DNA of 64,000 nt. Origin: Fennellomyces sp. T-0311 (lineage: Eukaryota > Mucoromycota > Mucoromycetes > Mucorales > Lichtheimiaceae). Shown here one piece after another: positions 46,753 to 55,372 of this stretch (position 1 is its first letter; every line of letters starts with the position of its first letter). A program made the translations under genes and the position numbers. The notes beneath the pieces were generated by a model. The model was not told the DNA's origin. It ran no database searches and worked only from the letters and a program-made list of their open reading frames with translations. The stretch is taken from the NCBI GenBank assembly GCA_025266875.1, contig JALLLT010000009.1:124001-188000 (forward strand). The letters run 5' to 3'.

Positions 46753-49700
46753 CTAGCCGGGAGGATTATCGAACAGATTGTCCAGGAGCTGTCTTGGGTC
46801 TGGTTCAGCGTTGTAGGTGGCGTCCGGATGTGTGCAGACATCAATGTCCCGAAGTGCATTGAGGAGGAGGGGCCATGTGGTGCGCCAGTGGCCGTGCTGT
46901 AAACTCGAGGTTTTGCGCGGTAAATCATTGAGGATAACGTCAATGATATGTTGTCTTTGTTCAATGGGTTTCGGGTAGCTTTGGCGTAAGCGCTCAAGAG
47001 CCGGGGCAACCAGAGGGCACACAGTCAGTTGTGCGGCGGGTGGCTGGAAATGGGAGCGGTCTGCTGTGGTGCTATCTGCTCCGCATCGGCACTTCTTGAG
47101 AGGGTACGCAGGGAGCCAGTGCATGCGCCATTTGAAGAGACGGTGACGGGAGAGGGTGGTGGCAGGCAGGAAAAGAATCGGATCCCAGCGCCATTCCGGA
47201 AGGGCTCGGGCCACGGAGGAGAACTTCCGGCGGCGGGTGTCAAGTTCTGTGGCCAAGTGACTGTCAACGGCTTGTTTCATCGGATATCGCGGCGGATTTT
47301 GTTGGTTGATAAACTCCTTGTATTTGACCCACATTTTGTTTCTTGACATGGCAGCCCATTCGGGGTCCCGGTTTCGGCGGCATAGGAGCGAGTCAACGAT
47401 ACTGGCCAGCAGTGTCGTAGGTGGCAACTCAAAGGCGCGGCGAACAAACTTGAATTGCAGAATACTTGCCCGCGAGGATATGTCAGGCAAGGCAGCAAGG
47501 TGCAACGGGATGATTGTTGGGGTAGTTGCGTTGATATCGGTGATGTTCATTGTGAGGCGGATACAGCGTTTTTGTGCTTTCTCCAGTTGAGCGCGGGTGG
47601 CGGCAGTGAGCTTGACGATGGCCAGGCCATACTCCAGAACCGGGCGGATGAAAGTGCGATATAGCCGAAGTGATGGGCCAAGGCCGAAGCTATATTGGTG
47701 GGCTCCTAGGCTGCGAAGCATCTGCATGGCATCGTTGGTTTTCATGGCATTGTGGTGGAGGAGGCGTGTGGTGTCGATGCCTTGGTTGGTAAAAGGTATG
47801 CCCAAGTACGTAACTTGAGATACCTTTTCCAATGTTTCACCATACAAAGTATAGTTGGTAGGACCGGGGTCAACGACCTGGCATTTGGCTGGGTGCCAGC
47901 GGTATCCAAAGTGGCGTGAGTGACTCTCTGCCATAGTCAGAAAGGTGTGGATGTCATCTGGTATGCCGAAGATTGCAACGTCATCAGCGTAGAGCAGAGA
48001 GGTGATGGCTGTGGGGTCGGTGACCTGGCGTGGTGTTCGGCGGGTGCGATTTTGGATGCGGGGGACGAGCTGTGCTGACTCTTCGGTGTGAGTGGTCATG
48101 GGAACGGCCTCAACCATGACACTCTGATATGAGCAGACACGGCGCAACATCCGTGGCAATGCATCGATGAAAACTGCGTACAAGATCGGGCTAAGAATGG
48201 AGCCTTGGAGCAAGCCATGCTGTGGCCGGATTGCGCGGGATTGGTAATTGTTCATGATGACGGAGACGGAGACTTCATTGAACAGGTTCTTGAGCAGCGC
48301 CAGCAAGGCCGGGTCAAGCTTGTCCTGGAGAGCATTCCAAACTCGATCTCGGTGTACGGAGTCATAGGCTTGTTTGATATCCAGCAGTGCCAATACTGGA
48401 TAGGTGCGGAACTGGCGGTGGAATTCGCGCATTAGGACATGTAGGTTGAAAGCCTGATCAAGGGCACCGCGGCGGGCTCGGAAACCACCTTGGGCGAGGT
48501 CGAGAGCGGGCATTTGGTGGAGGAGCACAGGCAACAAGCAGCGCTCAATGACCTTACGGAAGGTACTTGTTAGGCTGATGGGCCTGTAGTTGGAGGCAAC
48601 TGTTGGGTCTCCCTTCTTGTATATCGGGACGACTTGTGCAGTACGCCAGGCCCAGGGCACATGGGACCACCGCCAGCACAAACGAAGGAGAGGTGATAGT
48701 ACCAATGCGAGTGGTTGAGCAATCGGTTTGAGCATTGCGCCCGTGACATGATCAGATCCAGGAGCTTTGCGGGCAGGGAGTTCCTTTGAGATCACTCGAA
48801 CGATGGACTCCACAGAAAAGGGAGTATCGCCAGCATCGTCGAATGGATCAGGTTGTGCTTGCGGGAAATCGGTGGCTTCTCCACCAAACACAGCAGCTAG
48901 GTGTGTGATCATGGTTTCAACAGCTTGTACAGGACCGGCAGGATGGGAGAAGGTCGTTGGGCGTTGACGATTACGCCTCATCCGCTTGATCACCATGTTT
49001 GTATCGGATGCATTGCTATGTTGAATCTTGTCGCAGAACTCACGCCAGTGTCTTGTACGGGATCTGCGAATTGCGAGCCGCAGGGTGTCACGTGCAACGA
49101 TGAAAGCCTGCCACAGTGATACACGATCCAATGTGTCAGGTGTTTGTTGCCATCGTCGGTACTTGTGCTGCCTGTCATCCGCAAGTTGCTGTAGGTCCTC
49201 CGTCCAGAACCACTTCCAATGCTTCGGTCGGGAAATGCCGCGGGTGACACTGTTGTCTAGCGCATCATGGATGGCGGTGGTGAGACGTTGCCCAAGTTGT
49301 TCGATTACTTCTGTGTCCAGTTCATTGCGATCAAGATGATTGTGGATCTCGTCACTAAGTGGCTCAACATTGCGAGTAAACTCGGCAACATATATCGCCT
49401 GGACTTCATAGTCACTGAAACGCTGTAGCTTCCAATGTTGACGCGGTGCGTTGGGTGCAGGCAACCGATCGAGAGAAGCATGGGTGAAGAAATCGAAGGT
49501 GCACAAGTGGTGATCCGAGCCAAAGGTGACATCATCATGTACAGTCAGTGATGGAGCGACAACTGCATTGGGTGGCGAAATGAAGAGGTCAATGATACTC
49601 GACCCATGAGTAGGTCGGTGGTGAGTCATAATCCCAAAAGCTAGGGATTCGTTCCAGACAGATAACCCGTGGTCAAGGAGCCATTGTCGGAGGATCGGTG

Positions 49701-50154
49701 CACGGGTGTTGCTGAGGTGGTCGCCCAGTTGTACACCGAGGCGAGTGTTGAGGTCGCCACAGACGATCGTGTGGTCATTGATGTCGAGGTTGTTGATGAG
49801 GATGGTGAATTCGTCGAGTTCGAGAGCGGGGGGCAGGTATAGACAGTGGATGGTGTATGGCCCAATAGAGCATGTGATTGTGTATTGGTTGGGATTCGGA
49901 TGAGGGTGAACATGGTATGGGAAGCCAGGACGGATCAGGAGCGTCAGCCCGCCGTAGCCCCGATTCGCGTTGTCTGACTGCCATGCATAATTATGGATTT
50001 GTGTCCATGATGTGGTGAGTTGTCCAGAGAGTAAGAAAGTTTCGGTGATCAGTAGTATATCAATATCGGTATTCGAGCAGAAATTAATTAGCACATCCGG
50101 CGATTTGTCGATGCCGCATGTGTTGAGTTGAGCGATCTTGATGCGATCACTCAT
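46753..50154 (-). CDS. LINE ORF2, endonuclease and reverse transcriptase
   Basis: 1133 aa. The N-terminal APE-type endonuclease has QLNTCGI, LLITETFL, GYGGLTLLI, IVCGDLNTRLG and FGSDHHL, covering the usual catalytic Asn, Glu, Asp and His positions. The RT has NYRPISLTSTFRKVIE, QGGFRARRGALDQ, ALLDIKQAYDSV, GLLQGSILSPILY and YADDVAIFG. A Cys/His-rich tail (KKCRCGADS...RSHF...C) follows. I see no RNase H domain. Its ATG overlaps the ORF1 stop as ATGA. Confidence 0.95.
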   Translation of the reverse strand: MSDRIKIAQLNTCGIDKSPDVLINFCSNTDIDILLITETFLLSGQLTTSWTQIHNYAWQSDNANRGYGGLTLLIRPGFPYHVHPHPNPNQYTITCSIGPYTIHCLYLPPALELDEFTILINNLDINDHTIVCGDLNTRLGVQLGDHLSNTRAPILRQWLLDHGLSVWNESLAFGIMTHHRPTHGSSIIDLFISPPNAVVAPSLTVHDDVTFGSDHHLCTFDFFTHASLDRLPAPNAPRQHWKLQRFSDYEVQAIYVAEFTRNVEPLSDEIHNHLDRNELDTEVIEQLGQRLTTAIHDALDNSVTRGISRPKHWKWFWTEDLQQLADDRQHKYRRWQQTPDTLDRVSLWQAFIVARDTLRLAIRRSRTRHWREFCDKIQHSNASDTNMVIKRMRRNRQRPTTFSHPAGPVQAVETMITHLAAVFGGEATDFPQAQPDPFDDAGDTPFSVESIVRVISKELPARKAPGSDHVTGAMLKPIAQPLALVLSPLLRLCWRWSHVPWAWRTAQVVPIYKKGDPTVASNYRPISLTSTFRKVIERCLLPVLLHQMPALDLAQGGFRARRGALDQAFNLHVLMREFHRQFRTYPVLALLDIKQAYDSVHRDRVWNALQDKLDPALLALLKNLFNEVSVSVIMNNYQSRAIRPQHGLLQGSILSPILYAVFIDALPRMLRRVCSYQSVMVEAVPMTTHTEESAQLVPRIQNRTRRTPRQVTDPTAITSLLYADDVAIFGIPDDIHTFLTMAESHSRHFGYRWHPAKCQVVDPGPTNYTLYGETLEKVSQVTYLGIPFTNQGIDTTRLLHHNAMKTNDAMQMLRSLGAHQYSFGLGPSLRLYRTFIRPVLEYGLAIVKLTAATRAQLEKAQKRCIRLTMNITDINATTPTIIPLHLAALPDISSRASILQFKFVRRAFELPPTTLLASIVDSLLCRRNRDPEWAAMSRNKMWVKYKEFINQQNPPRYPMKQAVDSHLATELDTRRRKFSSVARALPEWRWDPILFLPATTLSRHRLFKWRMHWLPAYPLKKCRCGADSTTADRSHFQPPAAQLTVCPLVAPALERLRQSYPKPIEQRQHIIDVILNDLPRKTSSLQHGHWRTTWPLLLNALRDIDVCTHPDATYNAEPDPRQLLDNLFDNPPG

Positions 50155-51911
50155 TTAATTTCGGTCGCTGAGGCTTCGAAGTTGCTGTGATTTGGGGTCT
50201 CACCGAGACCCTCTTCATCCACCACCATTTTGTCCCCCGTGGTGCTGCTGTTGCTGGCGCCGGCGATGTTATTTTGCTGTTGCTGTTGTTGTTGTTGTTG
50301 CGGCTGTTGTTGTTGTTGTTGCGGCTGTTGTTGTTGTTGTTGCTGATTCGTGGATGGCGGCGATCCATTGAATGCTGCTGCGGCTTCTGCAGTTGTGAGT
50401 TGGCGTTGGCGTCGAGCTGGTGGTGGTCTTTGTTGCACGAATTCGGCAAAAAGGTCTCGCCCGACCTTGTGCACCCCTTCGTAGCTGTCATCCGAGAAGT
50501 AGCGCAGGATTGCATGCCCAAGGTATGCATGCGGCATGTTCAGACAGGTGCGGAGAATGCGAGTCTGGTGGATGGTGGTAGCCTTGTGGATCTTTTCGGG
50601 CTCTGTGATGGTTTCCAATTTTGGATCCTGGATGACGGTTGCTGCAAGTGGATTGAAATTTGTGGTAGAGATCCCGCCTTTCTTCAGCAATTCCGTAAGT
50701 TCTTGTTCGTATGATCGATGGATTAGAAGTCCTACTACGCCGGTGGTAGGGAAGTGTACATCTATGATTCGCGCCTGAGCGATGCCGAGGATGCGCAATC
50801 GCTTGCGAACTTCGCTATGGGGCATACGGTGTGGGCTGTTGAGGTAAACGAACGTGTAGCCTTGGATTGCTGTGGAGTTTACTGGCTGGAAACCGCGACC
50901 AGCCCATGCAACCATGGCTGCTGTTGGTGCTTTGATGAAGCTCTTGGTGAAGCGGCGCGTTTTGGAGCTGATGTTTTTGCTGGCCATTTTAGCATATGAG
51001 GCTGGTCCGGGTGCTGGTCGGTGTTGTTGATGCTGTCGCTGGTGCTCCTGGTGCTGGCGTTGCTGCTGCAGGCGGCGGGTGAGTGCTGCTTGTTCGGCAG
51101 CAGATGGCGCATGACGGGATTTATCCAGTCCTTCAGACTCTTCTTGAAGATCCATATCCTCCATCACAGATGGGGATAGTTCCACGTGAACTCCTGGTTG
51201 CTGGCTTCCTTGGTGATCCGCGGCGGAGCGTTGCAGTTGTTGGATCAATGCTCGTGCGTCTTCCAATTCCTTTTTGGTCGAGTGGTAGTCAGCCAAAAGC
51301 TGCGTCAACTGCTCCTGAAGGTTTTGATTCTCAGCGCGGATCGCGGCGTTCTCTGCAAAGACCTTCTTGTTGTTGGTGTCCATTTCTCGAAGCTGGTTTT
51401 GTTGCATGTTAAGACGATCCTGCATGTTTTGCTGATAGTCTTCCAGGCGTTGGGTGAGGAGTTGGAGGCCTGAGCTGTGTTGCTCTTGTTGCTCCTGGGC
51501 CGGCGTTGGTTGACGAGGGCGTAAGGTACGGCGTGGCTCCGAGGGGCTTGACTCCTTGTTAGGAGTCGTCTTGTTGTTCGCGGGTGGCATAATTGGGTCA
51601 CTCTCCTGATCCACTTTAGCTGTGTTGACTTTTTTGGTGAGTGGAACGTGGGTGATCCGCGGGATCTGCTCTGAAGCACGCCTTTTTGCTCTGGATTTAG
51701 CAGGGGGTGTTACTGAGCCTTGCACAGGTGGTGTGGTGATGTGTGTTGTATTGGTTTGGGAATTAATCACGGCTTTAATTTCGAGGGGGACGAAAGGGGA
51801 AATTGAGTTTGAAATTTGGGATGAAAAAGTATATAAAGGGTTCGAATTCGCCGCGCGCGATGCTCGACAATGTCTCTCGCTTTCCTTATAACCTATGTTT
51901 TTCTTTATCAT
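50151..51911 (-). CDS. LINE ORF1, Gln-rich coiled-coil nucleic-acid-binding protein
   Basis: 586 aa if the first Met is used. Basic N-terminus (SRAKRRASEQ), long coiled coil (NMQDRLNMQQNQLREMD and following), a folded central region (about residues 330-480, with AGRGFQPVNSTAIQGYTFVY), and a C-terminal polyglutamine stretch encoded by CAA/CAG repeats at about 50277-50342. A start at 51590 (MPPANNKTTPNKE) is a possible alternative, because the upstream part is less conserved-looking. It is the chaperone/RNP partner of ORF2 by position and composition. Confidence 0.8.
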   Translation of the reverse strand: MIKKNIGYKESERHCRASRAANSNPLYTFSSQISNSISPFVPLEIKAVINSQTNTTHITTPPVQGSVTPPAKSRAKRRASEQIPRITHVPLTKKVNTAKVDQESDPIMPPANNKTTPNKESSPSEPRRTLRPRQPTPAQEQQEQHSSGLQLLTQRLEDYQQNMQDRLNMQQNQLREMDTNNKKVFAENAAIRAENQNLQEQLTQLLADYHSTKKELEDARALIQQLQRSAADHQGSQQPGVHVELSPSVMEDMDLQEESEGLDKSRHAPSAAEQAALTRRLQQQRQHQEHQRQHQQHRPAPGPASYAKMASKNISSKTRRFTKSFIKAPTAAMVAWAGRGFQPVNSTAIQGYTFVYLNSPHRMPHSEVRKRLRILGIAQARIIDVHFPTTGVVGLLIHRSYEQELTELLKKGGISTTNFNPLAATVIQDPKLETITEPEKIHKATTIHQTRILRTCLNMPHAYLGHAILRYFSDDSYEGVHKVGRDLFAEFVQQRPPPARRQRQLTTAEAAAAFNGSPPSTNQQQQQQQPQQQQQQPQQQQQQQQQNNIAGASNSSTTGDKMVVDEEGLGETPNHSNFEASATEIK

Positions 51912-52319
51912 TTGTAACTTGTGGTATTCATCCCTCTTTTTTAAGCACCTGTACTACTTTTTTATATCAAATGTAAGAAAATTGCGTCGTTTACGATTTT
52001 TGATGACCTCGTATGTTTAAAGATAATATTTTTCTACTTCCTACTCTTCAAAGTTATGGCTTATGTTGTTATGCTTGTCACTCTAATCTTGCTATGAAGT
52101 GCAGAAGTGTGTAGCACAACATCTGCTCCCGACAATTTATGTGTTACACTTGAAATTTCCACATAGGAGAGCCTTACTTCATGCTCATCGTGAATTCTTG
52201 CCCATGCTTCTATAGCAGAAAACCAGTGATCGATATAAGGGTATAATTAATTGAAGTGAATTAATCGTCCTATGAACAGTAATGTGCTGTAGCTTCCATT
52301 ACCTTTTATACAGACTTTT
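51912..52319. other. Spacer between LINE 5' end and right TIR
   Basis: No gene seen in about 400 bp. Probably LINE 5' UTR plus MULE interior. Confidence 0.4.
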
Positions 52320-52759
52320 ATACCCCGACCCTTGTACTTCGATTCTTCACCCATGTTCGCGCGTACAGAAAAAATCTCAGCCAAGTTTCGTTAACTATCA
52401 TTGCGCGCACATAACAATGCTACTCCCACTTTTAACCGTCATCTCGCGCACAGAAAATGTGCCACTCCGCTCTTTTCTGTGCGCCTCGTTCGATTTTGTA
52501 CAAAGATAGTGAAGGATGGAAGCTAAACTATGGTATTAACGGATATTATGAATAACTTCAATGTAATATAATGCATTTAATACTTTTGAAATACAAGTTG
52601 TAAGGTAATTGCAGCGAAACAGCGTAACACTTGTGAAGAGGCTTCTCGAGCATACACTTTTGATTGGATGAGCATTATGGTACCACAGATTTATGTTAAA
52701 CTACCTAGGTTTTTTCTGTGCGCATGGTCTTTTTTTTCTGTGCGCGAGGTGACTCCCCA
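52320..52759 (-). repeat. MULE right terminal inverted repeat
   Basis: Inverted copy of the left TIR, about 45 bp longer because of an internal segment near 52350-52400 with an extra CGCGTACAGAAAAAA unit. It carries about six iterations of the CGCGCACAGAAAA-type motif. Confidence 0.85.
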
Positions 52760-52791
52760 AAAAAATTGTTGCTGGATAAGATAAATATTTT

Positions 52792-53979
52792 TTAAAGTGC
52801 CCAAGAAGGCTGATCAGCCATAAGAGCGGCACTCATAACTTTGCGCTCCACGTCTACCTCCTCCCTCAGCTGGAACTCTCCATCGCTCTTTCTTCCGCGG
52901 CCAGTTCCTACACGGTCCGGAGCGATGCCGGCCTCATACGCAACACCTTCCCCTTGAGCACCGGCATCCTCCATCGCGACATCTTGGCCATAGTGGTGCT
53001 GTTGTCTCTTGCCCTTGTTGGTGTAGCCATCAAGTTTGGCAAAGTACCGGGCCACCTACATAACGACGCCGTATTTTCAGAAAATAAAGCTCTTTCCTAA
53101 GAAAAATCCTTACCCCTTCCGTGCGAAACGCAGGTACTCGATAACGCAGGACTTTCGTGCTGCCTTCCATGTCACTGAGTTATGGAGACATGCACTCACG
53201 TTCCAGATATCTCTTTCCGCCAGGAAAAGTTGTTTCCAGCGTAGTCGAGTTCATGTTATACGCGGCGATGCGCGCCTTCAGCTTCTACAGATCATTTTAT
53301 ACATTAGAACTTGGTCTTCCTGTATTTTAATAGATACAAACATCCGTCACCCGGTTCGTTCGTCGACTTCTGCGCATCTTTGCGTTTGCCTTGGCCTTGG
53401 GCGTCTTGTACTTTCTGCGCAACGTATTGTAGTACGTCTGCACTGCCCTGCTAATGAACTTGCGATCGTTCACGGCACCTGGCTGTGCGTGAACATAGTC
53501 CGTTACAGCCTTGGCCATCTCCTTGTTGGCAGACGCACGATAAGATACCGTGAAGTCGAACTCCATCGGTGCCACTGGATCGTCTTGCAACGACTCCACT
53601 CTTTTATGCACCAGATCCTAAGCACATGATAAATACTTGCTCATCTCAGTTTCTCGATTCATTCTACCTCAACAGCGCGACGTTCTTCCTGGCTGTATTC
53701 GACAGCTGCAGGTACAGCGGGCATGGTGGTAGCCACAGCCCCGGACACCACAACAGACTGGCTCGCGAGCTGCTGGCCGGCAAGCAGAGCACTCATATGT
53801 TGCATCTGCTGCTCGTTCTCGAGTAGCCGTGCCTGCAGCTGATTGACTTGGTCCTGCAGCTGATTGTTTTGGTCCTGCAGACTATGGACCATTGCAACCA
53901 AAGACTGCATAGCCTCAGCATTCTCTTGAGCGCGGATACGCTCAAAGTGCGTCAACTCGTTGTTGTTGTTGTTGGACAT
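52792..53979 (-). pseudogene. Uncharacterised coiled-coil protein gene with an in-frame stop
   Basis: Four exons on the minus strand: 53979 to about 53672 (MSNNNNNELTHFERIRAQEN, then a Gln/Asn coiled coil), about 53620-53355 (VHKRVESLQDDPVAPMEFDF, basic end KMRRSRRTNR), 53284 to about 53114 (KLKARIAAYNMNSTTLETTF, MEGSTKVLRYRVPAFRTEG) and about 53055-52792 (ARYFAKLDGYTNKGKRQQHH to the stop). Exon 3 contains a TAA at 53180-53182 in an otherwise continuous frame. Its end lies only 33 bp from the MULE right TIR. I recognise no named domain; the layout (N-terminal coiled coil, basic middle) suggests a nuclear or nucleic-acid-binding role, but this is speculative. Confidence 0.55.
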
Positions 53980-55372
53980 CTAGTATATAAGTATATACTC
54001 TGCACTGCGATAGTATACGTTATGGTGGTTTACAGTTGCGTGCTAGTAGTGGAAAACCGATAAAAAAGCGGGAAGAACCTTATATTGTGTATACTTATTC
54101 TATATATACCGGCAAGGACGTTTTCGGCAATGACCGTGATCTCAACGAATATAAAAAGGGCATCGCTCAGCTAAACATTGAGTTCGTCTCTCTTTCTACT
54201 TTTCACCACTATTTCACCGGAGGACCAGGTAACTCACTGCTTTCGCTATCCTTATCAATGTAATCACCAACACTTTTTGCTCTAGTGCTTCCTGTTGTGC
54301 TTTCCTTTCTATCATATTACCCTCAACGAAGCAAACTATCGGTTGTAGTAAGTTTTCCTCCTATAACGCTAGCTCACATTATACTTTGTCTGCACTGCCA
54401 CCGGGGGTTCTCCATTTCAGCAGCTTAATCTATAAAGGTATGCGATTTACAAACTTCATTTGCAGGGTGATTAACAAACTCTTTTTAAACAGATCTGCCA
54501 CACGGGTATTGTTTCAAACAGAAGGTACGTTTCTCCTTTTGCTGTATGGCAATCCTTTCTAACCCTTACCCTTGTAGTAGTTGTTTCTTTGGCGGTTCCC
54601 ACGCAGTCTACCTTGACAGCAATATCACTCTTGTCACACTGTTGCTATCGCGGTACCCGTTTGCTTTCCAAGGTGAATCTTCCACGCGTTAGTCATCACC
54701 ATGCCGTTGCGTTCGGGATTTCTGATACTTTCTGCAGTTATCACTATCGCCGTTCACATCGGACTACCCTGCACTATATAGATCCATAGAAATTAAATAG
54801 CACCATTCGTCTGTTCTGATAATAAAAATGCTATACTGCTAAAACCATAATTTGCTACCACCATTTTGCCAATTTTGCTGCTAAAATTAATAACCGTATC
54901 GAATCCAAAAATGAGACGATCCCTGCCTCTTCCGAAATAAACGACGCGTGTACCAAAACGGTGCCTCTGTATACGTTTACACAAAAAGAAACCTTCCAAA
55001 CAGCTTTGATGTACCGCGCCATTACACCAATATTAAAGTTAAAGTTGTATACCTGCCGTTTACATAAAAAACATGGGCCCTCCGATTCGCCGCTCATTTT
55101 AATAATCCCCTAGTGGATTATTAATAACGTCGAGTTGCTCTGGAATAATCCCCTGTCTTGAAAATGGGGCATTACACCCGGGATTGTCAATAATCCCCTA
55201 GCATAGTCTCATACTTCTCGCTAGGGGATTATTCCTTTTTCGCCCAGTGAATGTCAACGTCAATGAGGGCAATGCTGATTCGATTGAACCTGAACGTGTT
55301 TTGGAGGTATATACATAGCATTTTTTCAGTTTTCATCGCGCTAAAGCACGCGGACATTACCAGTAGCAGGAT
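53980..55372. other. Spacer with weak ORFs upstream of the exonuclease-transposase
   Basis: A coding-looking stretch at about 54036-54235 (+; KKREEPYIVYTYSIYTGKDV) ends at a potential GTAACT donor, but I cannot extend it. ORF 54855-55097 on the minus strand has no known motif. The 3' part carries repeated AATAATCCCC motifs. Confidence 0.35.
55101..55233. repeat. AATAATCCCC repeat cluster with a perfect 14-bp hairpin
   Basis: AATAATCCCCTAG occurs at 55101-55113, a variant at 55144-55154, and a perfect inverted pair AATAATCCCCTAGC (55189-55202) / GCTAGGGGATTATT (55220-55233) with a 17-nt loop. It lies about 180 bp upstream of the transposase start and may be a transposase-binding or terminal region. 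Confidence 0.6.

Larger units (their letters stand above)
46621..51911 (-). mobile_element. LINE (non-LTR retrotransposon), both ORFs open
   Basis: Minus-strand element with ORF1 (51911-50151) followed by ORF2 (50154-46753). Outer limits are approximate: I define them by the ORFs plus a short 3' UTR. It lies within the MULE. Both ORFs lack premature stops, which suggests recent activity. Confidence 0.85.
39373..52759. mobile_element. 13.4-kb Mutator-like (MULE) element with long TIRs, hosting an LTR and a LINE
   Basis: Inverted repeats of about 395 bp (39373-39767) and 440 bp (52320-52759) begin with the same GGGAGTCACCTCGCGCACAG. The interior left half encodes a MULE transposase joined to an OTU protease. 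A 433-bp solo LTR (45111-45543) and a LINE (46.6-51.9 kb) are later passengers; without them the element would be about 7.7 kb. Long TIRs and the transposase class agree with Mutator. I found no convincing 8-10 bp target duplication (left flank TATTTCGAA, right flank CAAAAAAAT). Confidence 0.8.

Noticed and set aside
50277..50342. Tandem repeat TTG/CTG track as a microsatellite or CRISPR-like array
   Set aside because: It is the polyglutamine-coding part of LINE ORF1, without spacers or regular repeats.
51830..51860. GGGTTCGAATTCG as a tRNA B-box
   Set aside because: No cloverleaf can be formed around it; it is in the LINE 5' region.
54793..55097. Minus-strand 68-80 aa ORFs as small secreted proteins
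   Set aside because: No signal peptide pattern, no codon bias, and they sit in a repeat-rich promoter region.
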